A stretch of 64,000 nt of DNA from Woronichinia naegeliana WA131 (GCA_025370055.1 CP073041.1:7224272-7288271), one strand, 5' to 3'; counted from the first letter of the stretch, positions 20,575-30,294 are shown. Made by a program: numbers and translations. The notes: generated by a model not told the origin, from the sequence alone.

Positions 20575-21428
20575 TCTGGGATAGAAAAAGCTGCCGCTAG
20601 AGCTTTTTGGCTAACGGTTTGGTAAAGGGGTTGTAAGAACTGTTTAACTTCCTGAGCTTCTTCCTGGGGTAAAGGCATCATTCCCAATAGATCTAGACTA
20701 TTTTTGAGATCGGTGGGAGGAGCGATCGCCACTAGGGAAGGATCCAGGGGTTCATCGTAATACCAAAATTTTTCTAAAGTTTTAAGATCTTCTACCTTGG
20801 TTTTAGTTGGCTTAACAGGAGTGGCAGAATTCGCAATTGGAGTTACAGGATCTTGTTCTAGTGCGATAGGAGTAGCGATCGCGGTTAATTCTGTCGGCTG
20901 ACTACGTTGTTGTCGTAAAGCGGCTAACAGTTGAATTTTACTGCGCCCTCTCAACCGAAACATCACAAAGGGATCTTCACTCAGGCGATCGCCTAACTGA
21001 TAATAAACCGCACCAATATGCTTACAGGGATTGGCTTTATCAGGACAACTACAACGGGAACGAATATCGGTCAGGGTATAGGGAAATAAATTTAAACCAT
21101 TTTTAATAAAAACCTGTTCAATAGATTCAGGCATTTGACCCGCTAATAACTGAGCCGAATAGAGAGCTTTTTCTGCCAAAGTACCGATAATATAAGACCA
21201 ATCTTCATTGGTAAAGGGATCAAGATTGAGCAAAACTTGATAGGGTTCTGCTTCACTGCCCTGTACCTTGGCAATAACCTCAGCATTATTAAACTCCATA
21301 CTCAGAACATGACCTTCCCTGGCATAATTACGCGCCCGTTCTAAACGTTTTTTAAAGCGATAGGAATCTAGTAATTCTAGCCAGCGTTGTACCCACCATT
21401 GGCGATTATCAATTGCATCATTGATCAT
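20571..21428 (-). CDS. SWIM zinc-finger protein
   Basis: A 285-residue protein. The C-x-C...C-x-H signature is seen as CSCPDKANPCKHIGAVYY near residues 128-145. SWIM fingers bind nucleic acid or protein partners; in bacteria they often occur beside SNF2 helicases, but none is near here. The C-terminal part has a Pro/Thr-rich linker and no other recognised domain. The first ATG (21428) was preferred to an upstream TTG at 21446. The exact role is unknown. Confidence 0.75.
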   Translation of the reverse strand: MINDAIDNRQWWVQRWLELLDSYRFKKRLERARNYAREGHVLSMEFNNAEVIAKVQGSEAEPYQVLLNLDPFTNEDWSYIIGTLAEKALYSAQLLAGQMPESIEQVFIKNGLNLFPYTLTDIRSRCSCPDKANPCKHIGAVYYQLGDRLSEDPFVMFRLRGRSKIQLLAALRQQRSQPTELTAIATPIALEQDPVTPIANSATPVKPTKTKVEDLKTLEKFWYYDEPLDPSLVAIAPPTDLKNSLDLLGMMPLPQEEAQEVKQFLQPLYQTVSQKALAAAFSIPD

Positions 21429-21520
21429 TGTTGGTTCAGGTTTCAAATTTCAGTTTTCAGGATTATTTTTTGTCTAAACTCTTGATAATATCCCCCCGTT
21501 CTACGTCCCCCCTGATCAAG

Positions 21521-21810
21521 CTACTCTGTACACACAAGTTGCAGAATCCCCCCTTTGAAAGCTATCCATTACGCAGAAGTCTCTGAAACTTTTGCTGAGT
21601 CTCATCCCCCCCAACCCCCCTTAAAAAGGGGGGAGAAGATGAAAAGCTTGCTTTGTATGGCTTTGAGTTTTTTGGGTTAGGAGATTCGCGCAACAAACAA
21701 CTTTGAAAGGGGGAAGACAAATTAAAGGTTTGAAGTCCCCCTTTTTAAGGGGGATTTAGGGGGATCAAATTTAAAAGCGTGTCTTTTTTCAAGATGTGTG
21801 TACACAGTAG
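21521..21810. mobile_element. Candidate 290-bp MITE with terminal inverted repeats
   Basis: Non-coding DNA between the SWIM and dps genes is bounded by near-perfect 20-bp inverted repeats, CTACTCTGTACACACAAGTT on the left and CTACTGTGTACACACATCTT (complement) on the right, 17 of 20 matching. Inside are inverted G/C-run pairs (CCCCCCTTAAAAAGGGGGG, and CCCCCTTTTTAAGGGGG) that should fold strongly. There is no clean target duplication, though ATCAAG occurs at or near both ends. This fits a decayed miniature element or a cyanobacterial intergenic repeat family. Confidence 0.5.
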
Positions 21811-21873
21811 CCTTATCAAGGGAGGCTGGGGGGATCAGGCACAAAATCTATAGTTCAATTTAATTGAAACCAG

Positions 21874-22383
21874 CTACTTAACTAGATGGGCTTCTAGGAA
21901 CCAGAGTCGCTTGTCAATGGTGCGGGAAATTTCCGTGTAGAGATCTGATGTATCCGCATCCCCTAAATCTCCCGTACTGGCGATCGCCGCTCGAACATGG
22001 GCAGCATAACTACCAAAGCGATCGGCCAAGGCTGTAACGTGATCAATTCCTTGAACAACATCAAGAGGATATTCAGGCAAAATAGAATTCGCCGCCGCAA
22101 TGCGAGCCGTTCCCAAGGGAGTACCGCCTAAAGCTGTAATCCGTTCAGCCACCAGATCAACATATTCTTCAATTTCCGTTGCCAATTCATCAAACAATTG
22201 ATGCAACTGATAAAAATCTAACCCCTTAACCGTCCAATGGGCCTGTTTGATTTGGGTTTGCAGATCCAGGGTCGTGGCCAGGGTTAAACTGAGGGTATCA
22301 ATCACCTGGGTTCGCACATCAACAGGTAGATCGATACGAGTCGGATAAAGCTTACTGACGGTTTTCACTTGAGTCGCAGTCAT
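21874..22383 (-). CDS. dps: Dps-family ferritin-like DNA-protection protein
   Basis: A 169-residue ferritin-like protein that oxidises and stores iron and shields DNA from peroxide. The inter-subunit ferroxidase signature is clear: QAHWTVKGLDFYQLHQLFDE supplies the His and the Asp/Glu ligands, followed by EIEEYVDLVAERI. The ATG at 22383 is preceded by GGAG at suitable spacing; the TTG six codons upstream lies before that site and is rejected. It is next to the peroxiredoxin gene on the same strand, which fits a shared oxidative-stress role. Confidence 0.92.
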   Translation of the reverse strand: MTATQVKTVSKLYPTRIDLPVDVRTQVIDTLSLTLATTLDLQTQIKQAHWTVKGLDFYQLHQLFDELATEIEEYVDLVAERITALGGTPLGTARIAAANSILPEYPLDVVQGIDHVTALADRFGSYAAHVRAAIASTGDLGDADTSDLYTEISRTIDKRLWFLEAHLVK

Positions 22384-22430
22384 AAAATTTTTCTCCAGCA
22401 ATTAATGCTATCTATCTATCGTAAATGGGT

Positions 22431-23162
22431 CTAGGCCTTGAGATAAGCCAGTAACGCTCCAGAATCACCAATCTGTTTGCCATCAATATAAACCTGGGGA
22501 ACGGTGGTCGCACCGGTCACAGCCTTGAGAGATTTAACGGTGATTGTATCACTAAGGACAATTTCTTCATACTCTAATCCTTTCTCTTTGAGGGCAGCTT
22601 TGGCTCTGGCACAGTAGGGACAACCCACTTTGGTAAAGAGAGTAATGAGGAGAGGTTCCTTCGCTTCGGGATTAATATATTTCAGCATCGTTTCCGCATC
22701 CGATACTTCAAAGGGATCCCCTGGCACCTCTGGTTCAATGAACATTTTTTCAATGGTGCCATCCTTCACCAGCATGGAATACCGCCAGGAACGCTTGCCA
22801 AAACCCAGATCGGATTTATCAACTAGCATTCCCATTCCTTCGGTAAATTCTCCATTGCCGTCGGCGATAAAAGTCAAACTATCAGCCTTTTGATCCTTGG
22901 CCCATTCGTTCATGACAAAGGTATCGTTAACGGAAACGCAGAGAATTTCATCCACCCCATCGGCTTTAAAAACACTGGCAAGATTGTTGTAGCCAGGAAC
23001 ATGGGCGGAGGAACAGGTGGGGGTAAAGGCTCCAGGCAGAGAGAAAACCACAACAGTTTTGCCTGCAAATAGTTCGTCGGTGGTCACGTCAGCCCATTCA
23101 TTGTTACGACGTAGGTGGAAGGTGACAGAGGGGACTTTTTGGCCTTCATGGTTCGGTAGCAT
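22431..23162 (-). CDS. Peroxiredoxin-glutaredoxin hybrid (Prx5 type)
   Basis: A 243-residue fusion. The N-terminal peroxiredoxin domain (1-160) has the peroxidatic cysteine in [12 protein letters not shown]; the C-terminal glutaredoxin domain (about 170-243) has the redox site CPYC and the glutathione-binding TVPQVYIDG. Such hybrids reduce peroxides with glutathione without a separate glutaredoxin. The ATG at 23162 is preceded by GGAG. It lies upstream of dps with a 47-bp gap and probably shares its transcript. Confidence 0.93.
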   Translation of the reverse strand: MLPNHEGQKVPSVTFHLRRNNEWADVTTDELFAGKTVVVFSLPGAFTPTCSSAHVPGYNNLASVFKADGVDEILCVSVNDTFVMNEWAKDQKADSLTFIADGNGEFTEGMGMLVDKSDLGFGKRSWRYSMLVKDGTIEKMFIEPEVPGDPFEVSDAETMLKYINPEAKEPLLITLFTKVGCPYCARAKAALKEKGLEYEEIVLSDTITVKSLKAVTGATTVPQVYIDGKQIGDSGALLAYLKA

Positions 23163-23372
23163 GGTGATGGCTCCTAAAGAGGGTGAGAGGAATAATACAA
23201 CGTTTTAAATTATAGCCTAATCATAGTCATAACGACTTCGAGTTGTCAAGCCACTGAAATTTCGGGGACGGGAAAAAATCTGTCAGGGACAGAAAAAGCC
23301 TGATAGGCTAGGGAGAATGTTCAGTTCCCTGGTCGTCATTTTTAGTCCTCTTTCTCCCTATTCTGTTAATTA

Positions 23373-26300
23373 ATGGTTGCTAGTCATTCCCTCCCTCCCC
23401 AAAATATTGAAGCGGAAGAGTCTATTCTGGGTGGCATTTTGCTGGATCCAGAGGCGATCGGGCGAGTAGTAGATCTGTTATTGGCAGAAGCGTTTTACGT
23501 TAAGGCCCATCGAGATATCTATGAAGCGGCTCTCCATCTCCATGCCCAGGCCCAACCAACCGATTTAATGACGGTGACGAATTGGTTGCAAGATCATCAT
23601 CAGTTGGAACAGGTGGGAGGTTTAGGAAAATTAGCTCAGTTGGTAGATCGCACAGTCTCGGCGGTAAATATTGACCGTTATGCGGCCTTGGTAATGGATA
23701 AATATCTCCGTCGCCAACTGATTGCCGCAGGTCACGAAATTATTGATCTAGGCTATGACACGGCTCTCGATTTAGATGTGGTTTTAGATGAAGCAGAAAA
23801 GAAGATTTTTCGTCTAACGCAAAAACGCGCTCAGGAAGGGTTAATTGCCCTGTCGGAAACCCTGATTCAGACTTTCTCAGAATTGGAAAAACTGCATCAA
23901 AAAATTTCTACGCCTGGCGTGGAAACCGATTTTTATGATCTAGACGCGATTACGGGAGGATTGCAGCGTTCTGACCTGATAATTCTAGCTGGTCGTCCCT
24001 CAATGGGGAAATGTTGTGAAGCTAATTCAGAAATTGTCTTAGCCGATGGTCGTGTTTGTACCATTGCTCAAATTTATGAGCAACAAAAGGCAGACATTTT
24101 AACGCTTCAACAAGATTGGAAACTGTCTTGGACAAAACCTTCAGCCTTTATTGATGACGGATTAAAACCTGTTTTTCGTGTGACCACAAGATTAGGACGT
24201 TCCTTGGAAACGACATTAACTCATCCTTATTTAACGATCGCAGGTTGGCAGGCTCTTTCTGCTTTAAAAGTTGGTAATAAGATTGCTGTTCCCCGTCAAT
24301 TACCTTGTTTTGGGAAAGAAATCTTAAGTCCTGCACAAATCAAAGTATTAGCCTATTTAATAGGTGATGGAGATGTCACAGGAAGTTGTCCTCGTTTTAC
24401 CAATATTAATCCTAGAGTTCAGCAAGATTTTGAACAATCAGTTACAGAATTTACAGGGATTAAAGTTCGCATTGACACATCTAATAATACGCGAACTCCA
24501 ACGCTTCGGGTTTCCAAAGATCTAGATTTTATTGGAGAACAAAGAAATATTTTTGCAAAAAATCTTAATAATATAATTCAGTCAAAATCCATAGATATTG
24601 ATGAGTTAGCCCGTAAAATAGGAGTTAGTGTTGGTAGTATTTACAATTGGAAAAAAGGCTATTGTTTTCCTGAAAAAGATAGCTTTAATTTATTTTGTCA
24701 AGCGTTAGATATTGCTCCGAGTATCTTACTCCCGTGTGAAATTGAAGGAATCATGAAAAATGGTGTTAGTAGTGTCAAAAACTGGTTGCAAAAGCTAGGA
24801 TTGGATGGAAAAACTGCTCACACAAAAACCATTCCTGATATTGTTTTTCAATTAGAACGCTCTTTATTAGCCCTTTTTCTGAATCGATTATTCGCAACAG
24901 ATGGTTGGGCTAGTATTCTTAAAAGTCAACAAATTCAGTTAGGTTATGGAAGCGTTAGTGAAAAATTAACTCGGCAAATTCAACATCTTCTTTTACGCTT
25001 TGGAATTATTGCCAGATTAAAGAAACGGTCAATCAAATATAAAGACACACGCCGCAACGCTTGGCAATTAGATATTACGGATGCCTATTCAATTAAAAAT
25101 TTTATTGAAGAAATCGGTATTTTTGGTAAAGAAGAGCAACTAATTGCTATTCAATCTGTATTAGCTACTAAAAATTACCAGACAAATTGTGATCTTATTC
25201 CCATAGAAGTTTGGCAACAGTTAGAAATCGCTAAAGGCAATGAATCTTGGTCTTCTTTAGGAAGACGTGCTGACATCGTTGGTACGAGTAATCTTCATGT
25301 GGGGAAACGAGCTTTTACAAGACAGCGTTTATTACAATTCTCAACTGCTTTGGAGGATCTCCCTCTTCAACAATTGGCAAATAGTGATATTTATTGGGAT
25401 GAAATTGTCTCGATTGAATCCGTTGGCTTAAAACAAGTTTATGATTTAACGATTCCTGAAACTCATAATTTTATCGCTAATGATATTTGTGTTCACAATA
25501 CAGCTTTCGGTTTAAATATTGCCTCAAATATTGCCAGAAAACATAATTTACCCGTTGCTATTTTTAGTTTAGAAATGTCTAAGGAGCAGTTAGCAATTCG
25601 TTTACTGGCAGCCGAAGCAGAAATTGATAGCAATCGTTTACGGACAGGTCATTTTAGTCAAAACGAGTTGGAACCTTTGACCATTGCGCTAGGAAATTTG
25701 TCTAGCTTACCTATTTTTATTGATGACACCGCCAATATCACCGTCATGCAAATGCGATCGCAGGTAAGACGTTTACAAAGTGAGCAAAAAGGCAAATTAG
25801 GATTAGTCTTAATTGACTATTTACAATTAATGGAGGGAGCCAGCGATAATCGTGTTCAAGAAATCTCTAAAATTACCCGTTCTTTGAAGGGACTCGCCAG
25901 GGAAATTAACGCCCCAGTTATTGCTTTATCACAGTTAAGTCGCGCCGTAGAATCACGTACCAATAAGCGACCGATGATGTCAGATTTGCGGGAGTCAGGT
26001 TGTATTAGTGGAGATAGTTTAATTACCTTAGCCGATAGCGGACAAAGAGTAGCAATTAAAGATCTAGTTAACCAGTCTAATTTTAAGATTTGGGCAGTTA
26101 ATGAAAAGACAATGAAATTAGAACCGGCTTTAGTTAGTCATGTATTTTGTACAGGTAAAAAAGCTATATTTACATTAAAAACTCGCTTAGGTAGAACTAT
26201 TAAAGCAACGGCTAATCACCAGTTTTTAACGATTGAGGGGTGGAAACGATTAGAGCAACTTAATATTGGTGACTATATTGCTTTACCTCGTATTTTAGAA

Positions 26301-27479
26301 AATTTCTCACCGCAATCAATGAGTGATGGCGAATTAGCATTACTGGGTCATTTAATTGGCGATGGTTGTACACTTCCTCGTCATTCAATTCAATATACAA
26401 CTAATGATATTGAGTTGGCTGAAATAGTTGTTGGATTAGCCAAAAATATTTTTGGTGATCAAATTAATCCTCATATTAAACAAGAGCGTCAATGGTATCA
26501 AGTTTATTTATCAGCCAGTTATCAGCTTACTCATAATGTTAAAAATCCTATTACAAAATGGCTAGAAAATCTCGAAATCTTCGGTTTACGATCTTATGAA
26601 AAAATTGTCCCTAAACAAGTTTTTGAACAACCCCAGTCAGCGATCGCAGTTTTTCTTCGGCATCTATGGAGTACCGACGGTTGTATTAAATTAGTAAAAG
26701 GGAAATCACTAAGACCTGTTGCTTATTATGCGAGCAGTAGTGAAAAGCTCGCTCAAGATGTTCAATCTTTACTTTTAAGAATTGGAATTAATAGTTGTCT
26801 ATCTAAAATTTCTCAAAAGGGTAAAGGTCTGGATAACTACCATGTGACGATTACGGGACAATCTGATCTTCGACTTTTTGTTAATAAAATTGGAGCAATT
26901 AATAGCTATAAACGGGCAAGTATTAAGGAAATTGAGTCCTATCTTGATAAGCATATTGCCAATACAAATCGAGATGTTATTCCTAAGCAAATTTGGAAGT
27001 TATATGTTGTGCCAGCGATGAAAGATGCTAACTTAACAATTCGTGCAATGCAAGGTCAATTAGGAATTTCTCATTGTGGAACAACTCTTTATCAACAGAA
27101 CGTGAGTCGTAACAGAGCAGACCGATTGGCGAAGGTTGTTAAATCTGAACAATTAACAAATTTAGCCCACAGCGATATTTATTGGGATTCCATTATTTCA
27201 ATTACAGAAAATCATGTAGAAGAAGTTTTTGATCTTACTGTTCCAAATCTTCATAATTTTGTTGCTAATGACATTATTGTCCACAACTCCATTGAACAAG
27301 ATGCCGATCTAATCATGATGATCTACCGAGATGAATATTACAATCCTGATTCGCCGGATCGCGGTATTGCCGAACTGCTTATAACCAAACACCGAAATGG
27401 CCCCACAGGAGTTATCAAACTACTGTTTAAACCTGAATTTACTCAATTTCTCAATTTACAAAATCGCAACGACTACTAG
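23373..27479 (+). CDS. dnaB: Replicative DNA helicase DnaB containing two inteins
   Basis: A 1368-residue precursor of the ring helicase that unwinds the replication fork. The exteins are residues 1-213, 710-876 and 1306-1368; spliced together they give 443 residues, a normal DnaB length. The N-terminal primase-interacting domain (PQNIEAEESILGG) is intact. The Walker A motif GRPSMGK-T is split by intein 1 between Lys and Thr. Walker B (LVLIDYLQLM) lies in the middle extein. Intein 2 interrupts RESG-SIEQDADLI. Helicase activity therefore depends on both splicing events. The gene is single and monocistronic, with a 210-bp leader separating it from the divergent peroxiredoxin. Confidence 0.95.
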   Translation: MVASHSLPPQNIEAEESILGGILLDPEAIGRVVDLLLAEAFYVKAHRDIYEAALHLHAQAQPTDLMTVTNWLQDHHQLEQVGGLGKLAQLVDRTVSAVNIDRYAALVMDKYLRRQLIAAGHEIIDLGYDTALDLDVVLDEAEKKIFRLTQKRAQEGLIALSETLIQTFSELEKLHQKISTPGVETDFYDLDAITGGLQRSDLIILAGRPSMGKCCEANSEIVLADGRVCTIAQIYEQQKADILTLQQDWKLSWTKPSAFIDDGLKPVFRVTTRLGRSLETTLTHPYLTIAGWQALSALKVGNKIAVPRQLPCFGKEILSPAQIKVLAYLIGDGDVTGSCPRFTNINPRVQQDFEQSVTEFTGIKVRIDTSNNTRTPTLRVSKDLDFIGEQRNIFAKNLNNIIQSKSIDIDELARKIGVSVGSIYNWKKGYCFPEKDSFNLFCQALDIAPSILLPCEIEGIMKNGVSSVKNWLQKLGLDGKTAHTKTIPDIVFQLERSLLALFLNRLFATDGWASILKSQQIQLGYGSVSEKLTRQIQHLLLRFGIIARLKKRSIKYKDTRRNAWQLDITDAYSIKNFIEEIGIFGKEEQLIAIQSVLATKNYQTNCDLIPIEVWQQLEIAKGNESWSSLGRRADIVGTSNLHVGKRAFTRQRLLQFSTALEDLPLQQLANSDIYWDEIVSIESVGLKQVYDLTIPETHNFIANDICVHNTAFGLNIASNIARKHNLPVAIFSLEMSKEQLAIRLLAAEAEIDSNRLRTGHFSQNELEPLTIALGNLSSLPIFIDDTANITVMQMRSQVRRLQSEQKGKLGLVLIDYLQLMEGASDNRVQEISKITRSLKGLAREINAPVIALSQLSRAVESRTNKRPMMSDLRESGCISGDSLITLADSGQRVAIKDLVNQSNFKIWAVNEKTMKLEPALVSHVFCTGKKAIFTLKTRLGRTIKATANHQFLTIEGWKRLEQLNIGDYIALPRILENFSPQSMSDGELALLGHLIGDGCTLPRHSIQYTTNDIELAEIVVGLAKNIFGDQINPHIKQERQWYQVYLSASYQLTHNVKNPITKWLENLEIFGLRSYEKIVPKQVFEQPQSAIAVFLRHLWSTDGCIKLVKGKSLRPVAYYASSSEKLAQDVQSLLLRIGINSCLSKISQKGKGLDNYHVTITGQSDLRLFVNKIGAINSYKRASIKEIESYLDKHIANTNRDVIPKQIWKLYVVPAMKDANLTIRAMQGQLGISHCGTTLYQQNVSRNRADRLAKVVKSEQLTNLAHSDIYWDSIISITENHVEEVFDLTVPNLHNFVANDIIVHNSIEQDADLIMMIYRDEYYNPDSPDRGIAELLITKHRNGPTGVIKLLFKPEFTQFLNLQNRNDY
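24012..25499 (+). other. DnaB intein 1 (Walker A site), 496 residues
   Basis: In-frame protein-splicing element, residues 214-709. It starts with Cys (CCEANSEIVLADG), has the block B histidine in TTLTHPYLTI, and ends HNFIANDICVHN before Thr +1. Between the splicing blocks are two LAGLIDADG-like helices (LAYLIGDGDV and FLNRLFATDGWA) that keep their acidic residues, so it may encode an active homing endonuclease. It also holds a helix-turn-helix segment (ELARKIGVSVGSIYNWKKG). The insertion point lies inside the ATP-binding loop. Confidence 0.93.
26001..27287 (+). other. DnaB intein 2 (Ssp DnaB site), 429 residues
   Basis: Residues 877-1305. It begins CISGDSLITLADSG, has block B TANHQFLTI and ends HNFVANDIIVHN before Ser +1. 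Start, end and site (RESG to SIEQDADLI) match the well-known Synechocystis Ssp DnaB intein. LAGLIDADG-like helices LLGHLIGDGCT and LRHLWSTDGCI keep acidic residues. The C-terminal 45 residues resemble those of intein 1 (SDIYWD...SI...VxDLTxP..HNFxANDIxVHN), so the two inteins look related. Confidence 0.95.
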
Positions 27480-27588
27480 ATGAAAGAAATAGGGCTAAAC
27501 CCCCGCACCCCTAGCCTCTCTTCTCTTCTGGCCAAAAAGCAAGAAGCTTGACAAGAGATGGAGATGTTTTTCCCACACTACTTTCATC

Positions 27589-27768
27589 TTAAAGAGGAGC
27601 CTTTTTCATTAAATCTCGGATCGAGTTGTCCCTGGCCATCAACTGCTGCATGGTATCCAGCAAATGATCAATGACATCTTCTCGTTCCAAACCTTGGTAT
27701 TCCTGCTGTAAACATTGCAGTTGAAACTGTTGCTCCATCGATAATTCAAAAACCTGTAGATTCATCAT
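27589..27768 (-). CDS. nblA: NblA-family phycobilisome degradation protein (second copy)
   Basis: A 59-residue protein starting at an ATG (27768) preceded by GGAG 8 bp upstream. It has the NblA layout: N-terminal ELSMEQQFQLQCL, then a glutamate-rich stretch (GLEREDVIDHLLD) and the C-terminal MARDNSIRDLMKK. NblA proteins attach phycobiliproteins to Clp protease during nutrient starvation. It lies 23 bp downstream of another nblA on the same strand, so the pair should be co-transcribed. The usual MSREQA motif reads LERED here, so it is the more divergent copy. Confidence 0.82.
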   Translation of the reverse strand: MMNLQVFELSMEQQFQLQCLQQEYQGLEREDVIDHLLDTMQQLMARDNSIRDLMKKAPL

Positions 27769-27791
27769 CGGGGTAACTCCTGAATAATTCC

Positions 27792-27980
27792 TTAAGTTAA
27801 CGGCTCAATAGGGGTTTGGTGAATCAAATCCCTTAAAACATTTGTCTTGATCATTAAGAGGCGAGAAGCCTGTAGAAGAAGATCCAAAGCTTGCTCTCGG
27901 CTCATCCCTTGGGCAGCATCCCGCATCCGTCTGAACTCGAATTGCTGCTCCATTGTGAGATCTAATGAGGTAGATTCCAT
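27792..27980 (-). CDS. nblA: NblA-family phycobilisome degradation protein (first copy)
   Basis: A 62-residue protein of typical NblA size. It has LDLTMEQQFEFRRM near the start, the family core GMSREQALDLLLQASR in the middle, and the C-terminal LMIKTNVLRDLI. The ATG at 27980 is preceded by GGAGG. It is the promoter-proximal member of the tandem pair. Expression is expected under nitrogen or sulfur starvation; no clear NtcA box was identified by eye. Confidence 0.88.
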   Translation of the reverse strand: MESTSLDLTMEQQFEFRRMRDAAQGMSREQALDLLLQASRLLMIKTNVLRDLIHQTPIEPLT

Positions 27981-28795
27981 CGGTCAATCCTCCCGACTTG
28001 GTTTGTAAACTTAATGTAACAAATATTTGACAGGATGTCTAGTCTGTGGTTGAGATGACTTGACTGCGTCGTGACTTGTTCCATTATTCTGTGCCTTTAG
28101 AGATAGCTAAGGTAAAACCGTAAAAGCACATGGCATCCTTTTTAGCAAGGCTTTTTTGAAAAATATGCTCAAAATGAACAAAAAGCTTGATGTTAATGGA
28201 TTTCAAGAGAAATTAGCGAACTGCTCACGTCAAGAAATGAGTCCGTAATGCCAGATAGTGCAGAAGTGAACTGTTAGTATGGAACAATGGTGCAGCAATT
28301 ATTCCCTTCCTTGCAAGGCCAGAAACCCAGTCCAGAAATAAGGGCTAATGTTCAGTTTCCAAGGTTTCTGGCTATTATGGAAAGGGTTATTGCTATCCTA
28401 GAGTGCTCTGTTTGTGACTGCTACCCGTATTCACACTTAAGATTTTTTAATGGGGTTGTCCGTCTATAGAGATTTCTATCAATTATTTGACCCAGGGGAT
28501 AGCCAATCTGTAATAATCTAATAAGACAACCTAAAGAAACGAGTTGGTGGGGACGAGGATGAGAATGCCCGTCTGACCGATCCTAACTCTTACCCCCAGT
28601 GCATTGTATTTACGGAGTTCTATTTTGACGGCAAGTGCCGATATGGTTAAGAATCGTCATTTTTGGGGCAACGAGGGAAAGCGTCTAGGCGAAATTTATC
28701 CCGTTGCTCTATTTTTGCTGTTGGGGGGACAAACTTGAATACAAGTCCTAATCAAATTTTCATTTACATCAAATATCTCTGGAGGCATCTAGATT
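27981..28795. other. 815-bp region without a supported gene
   Basis: It lies between the divergent nblA pair and the RNA-binding protein gene, so it must hold both promoters. The + side probably includes a long 5' leader for the RNA-binding protein; GGAGG near 28782 is its ribosome site. A 60-codon frame at 28287-28469 has no family resemblance and no good ribosome site. No tRNA, riboswitch or terminator was recognised. Confidence 0.5.
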
Positions 28796-29296
28796 ATGTC
28801 CGTTCGTCTTTACGTCGGTAATTTACCCAAAGAACCTATTGAGCGTCAAGCTTTGCAGGAAGTTTTTGCTGAAGCTAATGCTGTTGTTTCTACCAAGGTC
28901 ATTAAAGATCGAAAAACAGGCAAATGTCGAGGTTTTGCCTTTGTAACAGTTTCCACGGATGAAGCTGCGGATGAATTTATCGAGAAGTATAACGGTCAGT
29001 CTTTTATGGATAGTCCCTTAAAGATTGAAAAAGCTCTTCCCCGTGCTAAGGGCAAGGAAAATGGGGAAGGTGAAGGAGATGGTGACGATGAAGCCATTGT
29101 CAGTGAAACGGAGGTAAACACAACGGCTGTGGCCAGTAAACCTACTAGTGTTAAAAAAGCGAGTAAAAAGCGTAATCGCAATCAATCCAATAGTCTTTCT
29201 AGTTCCTCTAGTTCTTCTGAGGGGGTTCAACCCGATCCCCGTTGGGCAGATAAACTAGCACAGCTTAAAGAGATGTTGGCTGCCGCCAATAATTAA
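28796..29296 (+). CDS. RRM RNA-binding protein (Rbp type)
   Basis: A 166-residue protein with one RNA recognition motif at residues 1-82: RNP2 is RLYVGNLP and RNP1 is KCRGFAFV. The C-terminal half is a low-complexity acidic-then-basic tail with a run of serines, ending in a hydrophobic DPRWADKLAQLKEML helix. Cyanobacterial Rbp proteins bind mRNA, some aiding thylakoid targeting or cold adaptation. The tail is longer than in the short glycine-tailed Rbp proteins and resembles the RbpD-like group. GGAGG lies about 10 bp upstream of the ATG. Confidence 0.88.
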   Translation: MSVRLYVGNLPKEPIERQALQEVFAEANAVVSTKVIKDRKTGKCRGFAFVTVSTDEAADEFIEKYNGQSFMDSPLKIEKALPRAKGKENGEGEGDGDDEAIVSETEVNTTAVASKPTSVKKASKKRNRNQSNSLSSSSSSSEGVQPDPRWADKLAQLKEMLAAANN

Positions 29297-29482
29297 AGGT
29301 GTTCAGTTTAGAGTGACATAACCTCCTGTGTGATGATGTAAGTAATTTAGGCCAAGAAAATGAATTCTTGGTCTGGGCTCCTTTGTCAATCTACTGGTAA
29401 GGCTGTTGCCTAAAATTAGCTTTTACGACTCTGTTTTACCCTGTCCTTAAATAACATTAAATTTTTGAAGAGGATTTGAGAA

Positions 29483-30193
29483 ATGACTGAAAAGATTGAT
29501 CCCGTACTGTTAATGAAGCAGGAAGTGGGGAAAGCAGCTGCCAATCGGGTGCAGTCCAATTCGATTGTGGGTTTGGGAACGGGATCGACGACGGCTTTTG
29601 CCCTAGAGTATATTGGCGATCGCCTTAAAAAAGGGGAATTGACCAATGTGGTAGGTGTTCCGACTTCTTTTCAGGCAGAGGTATTGGCCCGTGAGTATGG
29701 TATTCCTCTGACCACTTTAGATGCAATTGACCATATTGATATTGCGATCGATGGTGCCGATGAGGTGGATCCCCAAAAGAATCTCATTAAAGGGGGCGGG
29801 GCAGCCCATACCCGTGAGAAAATTGTCGATGCTCTAGCCAATTCCTTTATTGTTGTCGTCGATAGTGGCAAATTAGTTGATAAGTTGGGTTCGACTTTTC
29901 TGTTACCAGTAGAAGTGATTCCCATGGCCAGAACGCCTGTTATGCGAGCCTTAGAGAAATTAGGCGGTCAACCGACTCTACGGATGGGGGTGAAAAAGGC
30001 TGGCCCCGTAGTCACGGATCAGGGCAATTTGGTGATTGATGTCAAATTTGCGGCGATCGACAATCCAGCTGAATTGGAAAAAACCATTAACAATATTCCA
30101 GGGGTTTTAGAAAATGGTCTTTTTGTGGGAGTGACAGACGTAGTTTTAGTGGGCGAGATTATTGACGGCAAGCCTAGAGTGAGAGAATTCTAG
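29483..30193 (+). CDS. rpiA: Ribose-5-phosphate isomerase A
   Basis: A 236-residue enzyme interconverting ribose-5-phosphate and ribulose-5-phosphate, needed in the Calvin and pentose-phosphate pathways. Family motifs are present: [11 protein letters not shown] for phosphate binding, [10 protein letters not shown] and [13 protein letters not shown] for the active site, and the C-terminal [11 protein letters not shown]. Length and start are standard, with GAGG upstream of the ATG. It stands alone, 186 bp after the RNA-binding protein gene. Confidence 0.96.
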   Translation: MTEKIDPVLLMKQEVGKAAANRVQSNSIVGLGTGSTTAFALEYIGDRLKKGELTNVVGVPTSFQAEVLAREYGIPLTTLDAIDHIDIAIDGADEVDPQKNLIKGGGAAHTREKIVDALANSFIVVVDSGKLVDKLGSTFLLPVEVIPMARTPVMRALEKLGGQPTLRMGVKKAGPVVTDQGNLVIDVKFAAIDNPAELEKTINNIPGVLENGLFVGVTDVVLVGEIIDGKPRVREF

Positions 30194-30294
30194 CCCATCA
30201 ATTACGCTTAAATTTCCAATACCAATATCATTAAAGGAAGATGGGGATGATCCTCTCTTCTTCCTTGGGGTTGGGCTGTTAATTGGTGATTCAG

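Noticed and set aside
21600-21780. CRISPR-like or iterated repeat
   Set aside because: G/C runs are paired as inverted repeats inside one element, without regular spacers.
28287-28469. 60-codon frame between nblA and the RNA-binding protein gene
   Set aside because: No ribosome site, no family resemblance, and composition like intergenic DNA.
28540-28740. Peptide-like reading (DENARLTDPNSYPQC...) before the RNA-binding protein gene
   Set aside because: No start codon in frame after the nearest stop and it ends at a stop before the gene; could be a chance frame in a long leader.
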